Of a DNA stretch of 64,000 nt, positions 25,272 to 38,377 are shown in pieces. The notes below the pieces were generated by a model that had not been told where the DNA came from, ran no database searches, and saw nothing but the letters and a program-made list of their open reading frames with translations. The DNA comes from Glandiceps talaboti (Eukaryota; Hemichordata; Enteropneusta; Spengelidae): positions 26,539,449-26,603,448 of the forward strand of contig NC_135553.1 of NCBI RefSeq assembly GCF_964340395.1. The letters are read 5' to 3'. Position 1 is the first letter of the stretch, and each line of letters begins with the position of its first letter. The translations under genes and the position numbers were made by a program.

Positions 25272-26080
25272 GGGAGAGTATATATTATGAAGAACAGAGG
25301 GAAAGGAAAGAGATGACAGCAACCTTTGCTAGAATTAGAAACAAGAGATAAAGTAAAAGGATAGAAAAAAGACAGGCAGACCTGAAAGTAGTTCTATCAA
25401 ATACTGATGAGTATTAGCAGTCATGCAAATTGGTCTTAGTAAAGAACTGACTAAGGCAGTCAATTTGAGAGATGTACATCACAACTGAAGTACCTTGTTA
25501 AAATGAATGAGTGTATAACCAAATGGACTGCCACAAACACAAATTATTCCTCGATAGTTCACTGTCATTCTTGCTTCTAAACTGCTCAACTTCCAAATCA
25601 AATCAACCTCAGTTCCATTTTTTCATATCAACCAAACTACAAAACATTTTGGTCAAACAATAAATACACATTTTCTTGAGCTCTTAATCATTTTCATTCT
25701 CCAGCCCAACAATTTGATAAAGTAGTTTTCCATTTTGAGCTAAACTACGTCATTGGTCTAATTTAAATAGAACTCCAAGTAAGCTACTTAAATGCAAAAA
25801 ACAAGAAATACATTTGCATACTTCAACCCAGTTCCTGAGATTACTGGCTCTCATGTTTATTGCTGTCAGAGAAATTAGCCATAAATCTATTGTGATCAAG
25901 TTGATTCCATCTGCACTAGTTTCTTGTACACACATGCTTTCATTACCAAACCTACTTTTTTACGTAAAAATAACAGACACAACAAAAACACTTTCTTTCC
26001 TTTATTCAATTCATCTGAAGTGTGATATCAATCCATACAATCAATAATTCTAACCACATATGGTGAAATCACAAAAAAAT
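25271..26080. other. Intergenic DNA downstream of LIG1
   Basis: AT-rich sequence beyond the presumed LIG1 3' end. No gene recognised. The overlapping ORFs at 25750-26047 on both strands lack any recognisable motif. Confidence 0.5.
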
Positions 26081-26086
26081 TGAATT

Positions 26087-26261
26087 TTTATTTTACAAAG
26101 GTGTTCCACTACTACTACTACTACTACTACTAACAAATACAATCATTTATTAACAGTAAGCCTAGTACTGTCTAAATTCAATATCCAAATATAGAGACCA
26201 CACACATGGTTTCCATGACAACCCACCCATTGCCACTGTCATTTTTGAAAGTCTCACTCTC
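26087..26261 (-). other. LIG1: Probable LIG1 3'UTR
   Basis: This follows the LIG1 stop codon on the minus strand. Candidate AATAAA signals on that strand are at 26151-26146 and 26092-26087, giving a 3'UTR of about 0.12-0.2 kb. It includes an (ACT)n stretch at about 26108-26132. The UTR length is inferred from the signals only. Confidence 0.5.
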
Positions 26262-26345
26262 TCAATAAAATTCTTCATCTTCTGTTTTTGTTGATTCTTT
26301 TTCCTGGTTCTTCACCTGGTCTTGATTTTCATACATTTCAGCAAC
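26262..26345 (-). CDS. LIG1: DNA ligase 1, last coding exon
   Basis: Reading the minus strand from 26345, the exon follows a TTTTCATTAG acceptor and encodes 27 residues beginning VAEMYENQDQVKNQ and ending EDEEFY, then TGA at 26264-26262. Animal LIG1 proteins end in a short hydrophilic tail of just this kind after a QVA-(x)-(L/M)-Y segment, finishing in an acidic stretch and a C-terminal tyrosine. Phase 0 matches the donor at 40606. The tail is poorly conserved, so identity rests mainly on the splice phase, the QVAxxY junction and the order with the two exons upstream. Confidence 0.85.
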   Translation of the reverse strand, partial: VAEMYENQDQVKNQEKESTKTEDEEFY

Positions 26346-27632
26346 CTAATGAAAAACAAAACAAAACCAGACCCAAATATTACTTTGCTGCTTTCATTAT
26401 GTTTTCAAAAAAATAAAAGTGTTATAAGAGACACCACAGGCTAAAAATACATCATGTAAAACATGCAACACTTTTACTTTACACATAAATAAGTATACAT
26501 CATGCTGGTAGCAAAATAACAGATTCAGACATTAAAAAAAAATCCCTTAATTCCTTTAATAATCAAAGGCTGACGAGGATATTAGAATTTCACTTTTCAA
26601 ATATACCTTTTATCTTTTCAATGAATGGGAGAGATTTTTGTGATTGTTTTATGCAAATCTCAGCTTTTATCTCAGTTGGCTGTGAAAGCGGTCGAGAATA
26701 AGCTGAATAGGGCCTTGTGTTTATGGAACAAGAGACGTCATCAGTGACGTACATGTTACCATGGTTATGGATAACTGATGTACTGGGTGCACTCACACTT
26801 CAATAGTAACAACTGCTTTGATGAGGACCTCAACCATTTATTGCAGGGGTGTTCATGCATGAAATCAAGTTGTAAACAAGGTCTGAATCCATTATTTTGT
26901 GGGGGTGGCAGCACATCAAATGGTGGTGAAGGAATTTCAAAATAGAATTTAGACTTGCTATTTTTCACTCCTTTTTTGTACTAGAAGATAAATGCTTTTA
27001 TGTTATACCTTGTGTGCTACACCTATTTTTCCCCTTTGAAATACACAAATCACAAAATTTGTACATCAGCTTAGTAATTATTATAAATTACATGGGGATA
27101 TAGAAATTTTCCTGAGTAAAAAACATGCAACACTGTATTTCATGAGATCCCCTAGAAAGTCAACAGAGCATAGCAAAATACCAAGGTGGCTTGCATAAAA
27201 TCAAAGATCCTTCCATACAAACACAATGGGCTACACGAATACATTAGTAGAAGTGGCAACAGATAACAAGGCCACAGGAAACCCACCTACAAAGTACTGG
27301 GGGTGAGCACTTTTGTATATACAGGAAATCCACTCTCTGACGCAAATCAAGAGAATTACAACTTTCACCGTAGAGATAAATTTTGACTAAATTTGAATCA
27401 CAAATCACCTTGTTTACTGTAGGCAGTCACAATAACAGGATGGACTGTATAATAATGTTTACCACACACTCTCTTATTCTCTAATGATGTTTTCCATCAA
27501 TCTTTCACTACAGGTTACTCACCAGGGACAAGGCAAGTACAAGCAACAATAAAACAATTCTAAAAATACATATACAATTGAATTGTCGGTAAATGTCATA
27601 ATGTACAGAACATATAGAAATGTATATGCATG

Positions 27633-27633
<1 letters not shown>

Positions 27634-27688
<55 letters not shown>

Positions 27689-27735
27689 GTATGTATGTAT
27701 GTATGTATGTATGTATGTATGTATGTATGTGTGTG

Positions 27736-27767
<32 letters not shown>

Positions 27768-27791
27768 TGTATGTATGTATGTATGTGTGTG

Positions 27792-27870
<79 letters not shown>

Positions 27871-27875
27871 ATGTA

Positions 27876-27922
<47 letters not shown>

Positions 27923-27951
27923 ATGTATGTATGTATGTACGTACGTACGTG
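27634..27951. repeat. (TG)n / (TATG)n compound microsatellite
   Basis: Alternating blocks of (TG)n and (TATG)n over about 320 bp, closing with GTACGTACGTACGT. The overlapping ORFs on both strands (poly Cys-Val-Tyr-Met or His-Thr-Tyr-Ile) are artefacts. Confidence 0.98.
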
Positions 27952-29142
27952 ATTGATTATGCAATTAATAATATGCACTAAAATAATCATACATCCCCAG
28001 ACTTCAAACTTTAAAAAAACCCAAAACAAATATATTTTCTTCATTAAACTGAAATAAAGATTTGTCAGATGTGTAGCTTTCAGCTTATCAATTGAATATG
28101 ATAGTTTTAATGCTAAACAAATAGGACCATTTCAGTAGTGATTTTATTGTATCTAATAATAATAAAGCCTTTCCTAGTTTGGATACATCATCAGCAACAC
28201 TGGTAGATATTCCCATTCATTGTATCACACTTTGTAAACTTTGCTTATTTATATTAATCTGAAAATACTACTGATAACAACTGTCATATGTTTAGAGATG
28301 AAACTACAAATAAGGCCCTGACCCAAGGCGATTTTATGCACACAAAAGAATAGGGCAACACAAAGTATTTATCATGTTTTTTCATCTGTATGATATGAGC
28401 AGCTGGTATGCTGCACATCCAAGCCTTGACCACATCAGTGTAGATGAATACAGATATTCATACAAATAAATGGGAAGTGAAAATAACTGAAAATGAAATA
28501 TGTGTAAAACTTGATATCTCTCCTCTTGTGCAAAATTTTGATCTGCAACTCATTGTAGCTGTACAATAAGGTCTTGTCTGCAGATACAACAATCAACATG
28601 CATGGATATGACCAAATGGTCTCTAGCTCTGGAGACTAAATAGTATTAAATTAATTTTGCCTATAATATTATTGTGTTTTTATTACATTTATTTAATGTA
28701 TTACATAGCAAATACTTTTTTCACATATTTTCTTTTGGTCTGTGAAATATGTGAGAAATCATTTGATGAAAATTTACATGTTAACAGTAGTCAACTTATT
28801 ATAGACCCACAGGTCAAAGGTCACATTATGTATTACAATGGGAAGAGACTAAAGTTCGAGTTCAGAGTATGGGGTTTTGAAATCTGAAATTGTTTGACCA
28901 CTTGGGATTAGGATTAAAATCTAGCTGTGAAAAATATTTGGCAAAACTCTACAAAAAGTTGGTCCACAAGAAACAAATGGTTTAATTTAATCCTTTTAAT
29001 ACCAATGCAATGACCCAGGATTGAAACAGCCTTTTAAAAGAGAAAAATCTGACCACAGAAAGAAAAGAAATGTGAAGAACTATTCAGAAAGCTTTAACAT
29101 GTACATGTCAGTAATACTTAGTCAGCACTGGAGTATAATAAA

Positions 29143-30636
29143 AACGCCAATGGCATTGCAGCACAACTTTTGACAGTGCACTTTAATTTTCTGTAATAAT
29201 TATGTGGTCTTGTTCTTAGACATATTTGCATACATTTTTTAAAGATTTATTCCCTCGCCTACCCATCCATGGTGTTATATTTGTAATATACACTATCATT
29301 TTGCTATGGGTGTGATCTTGTTGCTAGGCATATATACATACAATTGTGCAATGTTTATTCATTTAGCTTCCCATCACCAGTGTTATTTTGGCATTGTTAT
29401 TGTTTACCTGTTGCTATGGCCATGGTCTTGTTGCTAAGGGCATTTACATATTCTAAAATAATATTGATTCAATTGCCATCCCTTTTGTTATAATTGTAAA
29501 AAAAACCTATCATTTGACTGTTGCTAAGGGCATGGTCATGGTTGCTAGGACCAATTACGTAAGTATGAGACACTCACAATTTGCAGACTAACACTTATCA
29601 TAACCAAATTTCATCGCCAGTAGTTTGAAAGGTTAAGTTCAATACCAAAATCAATTACATCATCTACAAGACAGTCAGGCATTTTATCTTCAGCCAATCT
29701 GTAATTCAGTGTTTAAGTTAGGATGAAAATGTTTCCAAGCAACCTAAAGGAGAGATTAATTCCAATACCATTCACATAAACTTGTTACATTATGTTGTCT
29801 ACCCAATCAAATGATTAAATGAGCAATAAAACAATAACTTCTGTACACTCCTATCTGCTCCTGAGACATTTCACCATAGAAGTCAGGGTTTTTAGCCCTA
29901 TAGTATTTTGTACATCACTAATGAAGTCAGGGTTTTTAGCCCTAATTTGCACATCACTAATGAAGTCAGGGTTTTTAGCCCTAATTTGCACATCACTAAT
30001 GAAGTCAGGGTTTTTAGCCCTAATTTGCACATCACTAATGAAGTCAGGGTTTTTAGCCCTATTTTGCACATCACTAATGAAGTCAGGGTTTTTAGTCCTA
30101 TTTTGCACATCACTAATGAAGTCAGGGTTTTTAGCCCTATTTTGCACATCACGAATGGGATCATCATGTAATTAATATCACTTGATATGTACATCCCCAG
30201 AACCATTCCTGTGAAATTTCAGCCAAATCAGCCATGTACTTTTGGAATTACACATTTTTTTCCCCACCAAAATGACACATTTAAAGCCTTAACTTGCATA
30301 TCACAGATGGGATCATCATGTCATGTTCAATTCCCAATCTACACAGTAAGATAAGAATGTTTCCACCAAATTTCAGACCAATCTGAAAAGCATTTTTTGA
30401 GTTTAAATTTTTTGACCAAAAATCACATTTCTTGACCCAAATCACACACCGGCGGTAATATAATTTTGATTTGAACAATTTCCCAACTAGAAAACCAAAG
30501 TAATCTACCCGCCAAATATCATGGCAATTGGTCCGGTGGTTTTTGACTTTAAGTTGCTTATACACACAGACAGAGACAAATAGACACTTTGTGATGCCTT
30601 TAGCACTACTGAACCTTATCAGTTCACTTGTGCTAA
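29143..30636 (-). mobile_element. Hairpin-ended repeat family 1, copy B (inverted, expanded)
   Basis: The distal end, CGCCAATGGCATTGCAGCAC at about 29144, matches the reverse complement of copy A's right end. The hairpin end is TAGCACTACTGAACC at 30601 and GTTCACTTGTGCTA up to 30635, followed by AAAAAAC. In between are GTTGCTA(A/T)GG(C/G)..TGGTC core units (29.2-29.55 kb), then units with TTTGCATATCAC and GGGATCATCATG. The (CA)n microsatellite is reduced to a short CACACAGACAGAGACA. One core segment has expanded into a 39-bp tandem array. No protein gene. Confidence 0.8.
29881..30155. repeat. 39-bp tandem array inside family 1 copy B
   Basis: About seven copies of a 39-bp unit with AGTCAGGGTTTTTAGCCCTA and TTTGCACATCACTAATGA. 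The first copy has extra bases; later copies vary A/T at one site. The second half of the unit is recognisably the TTTGCATATCACTGATG phrase of the element core, so the array arose by local expansion within the transposon. Because 39 is a multiple of three, four reading frames stay open; these are not genes. Confidence 0.92.
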
Positions 30637-30684
30637 AAAACATCTTTAATATCTAGATGTTATTCCTGAAGAAAAATGAGTGAC

Positions 30685-31045
30685 CTATGGGGCCTTTGTC
30701 ACCACAAGACGATAGACAAGTAGTGACAAACCCTTAGGTGATGAGAATTTTCTAGCTGAATAAAGAAAAATGTTGGAGAATAACATAATTATAGAGGGCC
30801 TTGTCACTTTGAGTGAATGACAGGAAGTAGAGTGACATAAGAGGTCTTGTCATTACAAATGACAGACATGTAGTAGAGTGACATAAGGGGGCCTTGTCAC
30901 TTGAAGTGAAAGATGAATAGGAGAGTGACATAGGAGGGGGGGGGGGCCTTGTCACTTTGAGTGAAAGACAAGTAGCAGAGTGACATAAGGGGGCCTTGTC
31001 ACCACGAGTCACAGCTGAGTAGTGACAAGGCCCCTTATGTTATGG
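30685..31045 (-). repeat. 46-bp minisatellite, inverted locus
   Basis: About seven diverged units carrying AGGGGGCCTTGTCACTTGAA or variants, plus GTGAAAGA and GAGTGACATA. It is the reverse complement of the longer array at 35.6-36.3 kb. A 10-G run occurs near 30938-30947. Confidence 0.9.
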
Positions 31046-33960
31046 GTATTGTTATAGAATATAGTTCTACCTTTGCCAGCTTACTTTATTAAAGAAATAC
31101 ATAAGGAACAATAGTAATTTTGAATATTGTGACTCAGATTTAGAAAACTGTAGAACCAATGACTTACATGTAGATGTACAATAACCATAGTATGAATTCC
31201 ATATTTTCTGTTTGAACGTGTACAACTTTGCTTATACACATGTATATCCTTGTATGATAAAATGAAGTATTGTACTAAATTTGATGTATGTTTGTTTTAG
31301 TGGCCTCAATATATATGGAGGGAGATAACTAAAATTGACATTTCATTTGACACTCAGTTTTACTTTCCTCAGATACATATGGAGGGAGATTAATGACATT
31401 TATAGTACATTTACTGAGGGTTTTAATACCATGTACAAATCACACTGAAATATACATTTATTTTACAAATAACGTACAAACATTAAATATATGCTAAAAT
31501 TTCCATGTTCATTCATAGCTTCATCATTTACATGTATCATACAGACAGATGAAATACATTTATACCAAATTTTACATATTCATAATCAAATTATTTGCAT
31601 ACAGATAAAATATGTACAGTTCTATATTTTAACATATAAACAGTAAATATAGCCTGATTCAAAACTAGTAATCTAAGTTTGATAAAGGAAGACCATTTGC
31701 ATAATTAATTCTTAAAATAATATAACATACATGTGGAATCATTGTTATTATGATCACAAAATTATCATATTCATCAAAATATGAATGTTATAAAAATGAT
31801 GTTCCAATTTATACATTACAGTTACAAGCTGTGCAATATGATAGATCCTTGATATTAGTGTTGTCATGTTACTATTACCATAGCAACGGCAGGTTGTCAT
31901 TCCACATCAAGTTATTGTTTGACAATATGAAGTACTCAGTATGTTCACTCCAGAGATTGTATATCAATAACTGATGGTGATACCACTTAGGAGCATTAAT
32001 GTGTTATTTCACAAGGTATATGCACCATTAAATCTGATCTATGAAAGTTGGTTTTCTTTCTGAAATATTTAAACCCAAGTTCATGTGAATTATGTATTTT
32101 GTCAAATTTATTATTTCTGCAATAAATAAGTGTGTAATGGCTTGAGTCACCGACTAGTTAGAATCTCACTTAAGTCAATTTTTCAAGAAGTTCAGGTTGA
32201 AAACTTTATTAATTTTGTTTTGATATAGAATTTGCCTTCGGCTACCCATTTTGCTAAAAATCAGTCATTTAAATCTATTCAAATTTTATCATATGACAGC
32301 TTATTCTAGTCCTTTGAAATAAAAAAATACAACAATCTAAAATGTCCCATAAAGTCAGCGTGGTATTTGGTAACCATTTTAGATTCTACTGTAAAGATGA
32401 CAAAAATGTTGATATCATATTGACCTCTATTTCATAAATTAGTATAGTCACCCCTGATTGTTTTTTTGCTGGGTTTTCTTCAACATAGTAACAGCTAACA
32501 TTTAAGACTTTAATTTTGATGGTGCATTCTACGTTAAATACTCAATGAACAAGTGTTTGTTGCATTTTATGAAACTAAGGTATATTATCAAGACATGTGA
32601 ATAGTCAGGCAGATTTGTCACCGAAAGACACATTTTAAGATTAATTGTGAAATCTTATTTTTACCCAGCTGTTAGAAAAACTGACAGCGCAGTAGTTTTT
32701 CTAACATCAATATTCATACATATCTTCAGAGAGTTGAAATTGTTCAAAATGTCTTCACTACCTAAAATATTGATAATGGCCATTCATTTTATATTACTGT
32801 ATTTTTTACCTTGAGGGAGGGGAACTTTTAAGTAAGTGCCATTCTAAGCCTTCACTGCTACAATGACCCCTACTCTATCAGGATTCAGTATGATGTACAT
32901 TCATTAGCTAACCAAAATACTACATATCCATTATTTTAATATCCCTCTGTCACTTCGCTCTGTGTGCACAAAATTGGGAAATGGAATCGCAGTTGATAAG
33001 TTTGTTATATTTGACAGGAATTTATTGACATGAACATTTTAAACAAAATTTATATATTTTGAAGCGTCTTTTTGACATCAGTGAATAACTGTATTTTAGT
33101 TTTGACAGGAGATATCTTCCATCAATGAAATTGAATTTTTTTAATTAAAAAACCTTATCAAGAGGTACACATTTTGATTTGGGTTTGATTACCGATAAAA
33201 TATAAGCAAAAATTTATCAACAGACTAGAATTTTTATTTTTATTATAGCATGACCAATTTTACATGTAAAAGTCAACTGTTTTTGTTTTTGTTTTTTTCT
33301 GACACAACTTGTGTGATTTTGAGATGAAAGACTATGGCATATACCCAATCACCACCACCACAAGTTTACTTGTACATACAGACATATATACATACATGTA
33401 TATACACACGCACAAACACATGAATTTGATCTTTTGTCTATTGTCATCGACTCATGTACAGTATACTGTTGTAAGATGTAGTTGTCATGAATTAGGCTTT
33501 TAAAAAATGATAAACAGCATACAAAAATTCCTGTTTTGATTCCAGTGGGAAAGATCCTATGAACATTAATACTTCATTTTCCCTTGCATTCATTATCAAA
33601 TTTATCAAATGTTAAACTGGACAAGACGAGAATATCTGTTTTGAATTTTAAAAGCTAGTAAGATTTGTATGGAACTATTCATTGATTTCTCTTTATTCTT
33701 ATAAAGTCACAAGTATTCCACCTGAAAAGGAATTTATGTTGTGATGTATAAAACAGGACGTATTTCTGAGAAAATAAAATATTGATTTTTAATGTTGAAG
33801 TCACATGAGGTTTGTCTGAAAAATGCTAATTGTCAGAGGAGGAATTTGTTTTGTTGTATTAAGCAGGAAATAACTGATCGTGTGTTTTTATAGCGTGAAA
33901 GGTTTGGTATCATTCAGTAAGAACGTGTATTTTATCACATGTAGATGTTTTGGTAAAACA
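31046..33960. other. Intron DNA, nothing recognised
   Basis: AT-rich LIG1 intron. A phrase ATATGGAGGGAGAT occurs twice (about 31313 and 31377). No gene, RNA or mobile element that I can support. Confidence 0.5.
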
Positions 33961-33964
33961 GGAA

Positions 33965-34320
33965 AGATATCAGGGTTTATAATAACCACATGGACTAGAA
34001 ATTGTCAGGGTTCATAATAACAGTTTGACTAAAGGCTGTGAGGGTTTATAATAACAGTATTGACTAGAGGCTGTCAGGGTTTATAATAACAGTATTGACT
34101 AGAGGCTGTCAGGGTTTATAATAACAGTATTGACTAGAGGCTGTCAGGGTTCATAATAACAGTTTGACTAAAGGCTGTGAGGGTTTATAATAACAGTATT
34201 GACTAGAGGCTGTCAGGGTTTATAATAACTATATTGACCTGAGGCTGTCAGGGTTTATAATAACGACATTGGCCAAAGGCTGTCAGGGTTTATAATAATG
34301 ATATTGACTAGAAGCTGTTG
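33965..34320. repeat. 35-bp minisatellite
   Basis: About nine or ten units of 35 bp (one-base variation) with GTCAGGGTTTATAATAAC and TTGACTAGAGGCT. Adjacent starts at 34081 and 34116 show the 35-bp period. It abuts the repeat copy starting at about 34315. Confidence 0.93.
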
Positions 34321-34650
34321 TCCTTGAGGTGTTTTAGCATGGTGCCAGCTTTGATGTTTTGCATCCTAGTAAATTATCAGTGGTGTGTCCTGTTGTCATA
34401 GTCTCCTGCCTCTGTGTCCATTTTGTTCCATAAACATTTGTATCTTTTGAACCCTTGTCTTCATTATTTGTTATGACAAGTTAAACCATCTAAGAAAACA
34501 AAGACCCTGAAACAAATGATTGTTCACACCTTTTCCCCTCCACTGTCTATGATTACATGAATTACATGGCAAACATGATACTGTAGACTTTTGACTTATA
34601 ATCTTCAACAAGTATAACAGACTCATATAAAGTGGTGATGTTGTGTCTGA
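34315..34650 (-). mobile_element. Unoccupied copy of the repeat that hosts the 41.5-kb insertion
   Basis: Read on the minus strand, this sequence matches 41.39-41.49 kb followed directly by 44.22-44.50 kb: AACATCACCACTTTAT, GAGTCTGTTATACTT, GTCAAAAGTCTAC, then GACAGTGGAGGGGAAA, GTGTGAACAATC, TAAGAAAACAAA in inverted form, and CTATGACAACAGG. At 34552-34568 it reads ATTACATGAATTACATG, the intact target site. The occupied copy carries a 2.7-kb element at this point. The copy is truncated at its proximal end near 34650, where a 39-bp duplication begins. Confidence 0.88.
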
Positions 34651-34655
34651 TCACA

Positions 34656-34735
34656 TAGTGGGTTACATGTACATTGTCAACAACCACATCAACACAGTGG
34701 GTTACATGTACATTGTCAACAACCACATCAACATG
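34656..34735. repeat. 39-bp direct duplication
   Basis: GTGGGTTACATGTACATTG plus TCAACAACCACATCAACA occurs twice in direct succession, at about 34658 and 34697. The second copy continues into the unique flank. Confidence 0.9.
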
Positions 34736-35605
34736 GTCTTTAGTACATTTAGTAGTATTGTATTGGAGAATCAGACACCACATAGTGCTGCTGTCCCAGT
34801 ATGTCTATCAGGGATATAAAGGGATATAAGCTAAGTTTATATGTTTTGGGGTAATTTTTGGTGTATGTTGAAAGGTACAGTACTTGTGTAATACTCTACT
34901 TACCATAACTTACTATACTATTGTCAGAACACTGACCTCGTAATTAGGCATAACACAAGCAAGGGTTGAATAACATACTAAGATATTGAGGGAAACCCTT
35001 GTATGTCGTACACTTTGCTAATGACATCCAAAAATGATTGTAAATGTCAGTGAAGAACATGCATTGACATTTACAGAATAGTTTTATTTATGGTTTTATG
35101 TAATTAACTTTTGAAAACTACTTTTGAGATTAAAAAAGATTATTTTCTAAGTTTGTGTCACTTTGGAGATTTTTCAGATACTTAAATTTATGGTAATTAG
35201 TTAATGAATATTCATTATCTTAACATTGTACAGTGTGTGGTAGTTGCATGTCTGTACTATAACACTATGAAGAGAGTATGCTCCTTGCTTTGTTAGTCAT
35301 TTGTTTAATTTTGACATCCCACAACTTTAAAAGCAAAATTTCACATATCATGAACCACTAAATAACAAACCACAGTGTTTCCTTGCCAAGTTCATCAGTA
35401 AAAGTTATACTTACAATACATATTGAAATAATGGGTTTTATACAAGGCACAAGCCATTTAGAATAAAATATATACTCAGGGCGTTCTACATCCTGACAAC
35501 ATGTGTCTATATCACTTGTTCTGCTATGTTCGAAATATCAGTCAAAACATTCAAACTTGACATTATTTTCCTCAATTTGTCCTCGATATTACTACCACTG
35601 GTATA

Positions 35606-36275
35606 ATGTCACTCCACTACTCATCTTTCACTCAAAGTGACAAGGCCCCCTATGTCACTCTCCTACTCATCTTTCACTTGAAGTGACAAGGCCCCCTATG
35701 TCACTCTACTACTTGTCTTTCACTCAAAGTGACAAGGCCCACTATGTCACTCTCCTACTCATCTTTCACTTGAAGTGACAAGGCCCCCTATGTCACTCTA
35801 CTACTCATCTTTCACTCAAAGTGACAAGGCTCCCTATTTCACTCTACTACTTGTCTTTCACTTGAAGTGACAAGTCCCCCTATGTCACTCTACTACTTGT
35901 CTTTCACTCAAAGTGACAAGGCCCCCTATGTCACTCCACTACTTTTCTTTCACTTGAAGTGACAAGGCCCCCTATGTCACTCTACATGTCTTTCACTCAA
36001 AGTGACAAGGCCCCCTATTTCACTCTACTACTTGTCTTTCACTTGAAGTGACAAGGCCCCCTATGTCACTCTCCTACTCATCTTTCACTTGAAGTGACAA
36101 GACCCCCTATGTCACTCTACTACATGTCTTTCACTCAAAGTGACAAGGCCCCCTATTTCACTCTACTACTTGTCTTTCACTCAAAGTGACAAGGCCCTAT
36201 GTCACTCTCCTACTCATCTTTCACTCAAAATGACAAGGCCCCCTATGTCACTCTACTGCATGTCTTTCACCAGGC
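35606..36275 (+). repeat. 46-bp minisatellite, main locus
   Basis: About 14 units of about 46 bp built on GTGACAAGGCCCCCTATGTC, ACTCTACTACTTGTC and TTTCACTCAAA or TTTCACTTGAA. Variants ...CTCAAAGTG... and ...CTTGAAGTG... alternate along much of the array, suggesting a dimeric higher-order unit. The same family lies inverted at 30.69-31.05 kb. Confidence 0.95.
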
Positions 36276-36866
36276 ACTTCTACTTTACACAAGTGGACAA
36301 AGTATTTAGTAATACTATCTAATTGTTTTCCTTTATAATAATAGGTAGATAGAAAATCATTGAATAATCAACTTTCAATATGTACTTAAGGATGAGATGC
36401 AGGTTCGTTGGTGAATTTTGGCCTTTTTTTTTTTTTGCTGATTATGAAGCTTCATGGTATGTGCCATCATTTGGTTAAAAGATTTTTTGAAAATCGTTCA
36501 TTTTTTCCATTAATAAATTTGAAATGAAAAAACTCTAACGCTATATGTGTTTTATATGGTTTCATTCCTGAAATGTTTATGTACAAAGATTTGCATACAT
36601 AAAGAAGATTGACAGAAACGTTGATTACAGAAGAGTGTCTTTTCATATGCAAATGAGCCATAGCTAGTAGGCCTCTGTGCAATGACTGACGTGACATTAT
36701 CTCTTAGCTATGTTGTTGTACAAAACCAATCAAACTCGGTAAATTTGGTTATAACCAATAAAAAGTAAAAAAATACCTCCTTTGAACCTGGACTTATGCA
36801 CGTTGATTTTGACCAGTGCATCGGCTAAAAACGTTACAGTGAAGCGGCCTACACTGCACTACAGCC

Positions 36867-37078
36867 GCACAGTCGCTTGTAAACTGTTACTCCTTTCCTA
36901 AATGGTACTTACAAGTTACATACAACACGTAGGGGGGGAGGGGGGTATGACATTGCTACCGATTTCATAAGAATATCGCCAATCCCTATAATAACGTCAT
37001 TGTTCTGTATTAGGACCGTTATAGACAAGAATAAAACCATTTAGGAAAGGAATAACAGTTTACAAGCGACTGTGACTA
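36867..37078. repeat. Nested inverted repeat inside the TTAA transposon
   Basis: ACAGTCGCTTGTAAACTGTT at 36867 and CCTTTCCTAAATGGT up to about 36907 reappear as reverse complement at 37034-37078, with about 125 bp between the arms. It may be a MITE inserted into the larger element. A 7-G/6-G tract lies in the loop near 36931-36946. Confidence 0.8.
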
Positions 37079-38377
37079 CACTAGTCTACAGCCTTCAAGT
37101 GTACCCGACGCGACGGCGATGTATTAGATGACGGTTTTCAAGTACTATGCATGTAAAAAAAAACCATACAAATCTCGAATATCTAACAGTATTGCAGGCT
37201 AATTGTTTTAGCCGATCGAAAAAAATTGATGTTTACAAAAATAAAACGATTTAATCAACACGTTGGCGCATCGAAAATGAACCACGCTATCTTCGAGACT
37301 TGAGAGTTCACGTCAGATGCGTGACATTGCATCGGCGATTTCCGGGTATTACATTTCTGTTTCTGTAAGATTCACAGAACGTGGCCGTAGACTAGCTTTG
37401 AACTTTCGCGTTGGTGGATTTTGACAACGTCCTCTTCACATACTATATTATATTATTAGGGTTAAGGTCCTATAAATTGAGTGTGGCAACCACACTCTAA
37501 CGATCGGCTTATCACGGCTCGATCCTTCGTGAACTTTCGAGACACGTCGACACCGAGTCACATGTACTGTAGTAGTATACGTGCGTTGCGTTGTTTATTT
37601 GCGTCTACGATGACGCTGTCTGAACGTAAACGGCAAAGAATTTGGCACCGAGCGATCCTCAAGGCTATTAAAGTTATAAAACGGAGATTTTGAAGGTACA
37701 AGTAGTTTAAATGAATGAGGTAATGTCTACTACGACTCCGAGTATCATAAAACGTCACTCGCAGTGGAAGAAAAACTGTTGACGTGAGTTCAAGTACCAT
37801 TACATTAGTTTTGTAACACTCCTTACAATTTGTATAACATTCCCGATGTCGTACGGTGTCGTGGTGTGGAAATTTGATTTCAGGGAAAGGATTAACTTTT
37901 TTTATTGTGTGTCTTCAACGAAACACCAACAACGTAGCAATGCCTAATACATGAGCAGGAATATGGAACGTAGCCCATATTCGAATCAAAACACGAACAC
38001 CAACTGCGTAGAGCAAGAGCTTCGAATCCAAACCAGAAAGTGTACTATGTAATGTCGAGAACGGCACGCGTACCGTATTAAAAGATTAAACCAAAGTCTC
38101 CACCCGTAGATGAATAATAGATGACTTGACACCTTTATCGCGGGAAACAAACACGTTTCTATCTGTAGCATTTCATGACCCTCCTAAAATACCCGATTTT
38201 CTTCATGTCTGTAGCAAAGCAACGTACACAACCAAATGGCAAGGATTGAGTAACATATTTGCAAGTCACAGAAAACAGCTGTTGCAATGTCTGTCGAATT
38301 TGAAAGCTTTTGTCGGGCGGAAGGAGTCCAATTGTGTTAATTAGCATTTTTCTACGTTCTTTATTTTGTATACTGTG

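Noticed and set aside
27508-28044. ORFs rich in His-Thr-Tyr-Ile or Cys-Met-Tyr-Val
   Set aside because: Direct translation of (TATG)n/(TG)n on both strands; the same holds at 40617-41036, 46952-47305, 47073-47540, 49227-49848 and 51799-52834.
29819-30206. Overlapping repetitive ORFs of about 90-118 codons
   Set aside because: Four frames open together because of the 39-bp unit within a transposon; not coding.
35606-36275. CRISPR-like repeat with CACTTGAAGTG palindromes
   Set aside because: No spacers; adjoining 46-bp units form an ordinary minisatellite.
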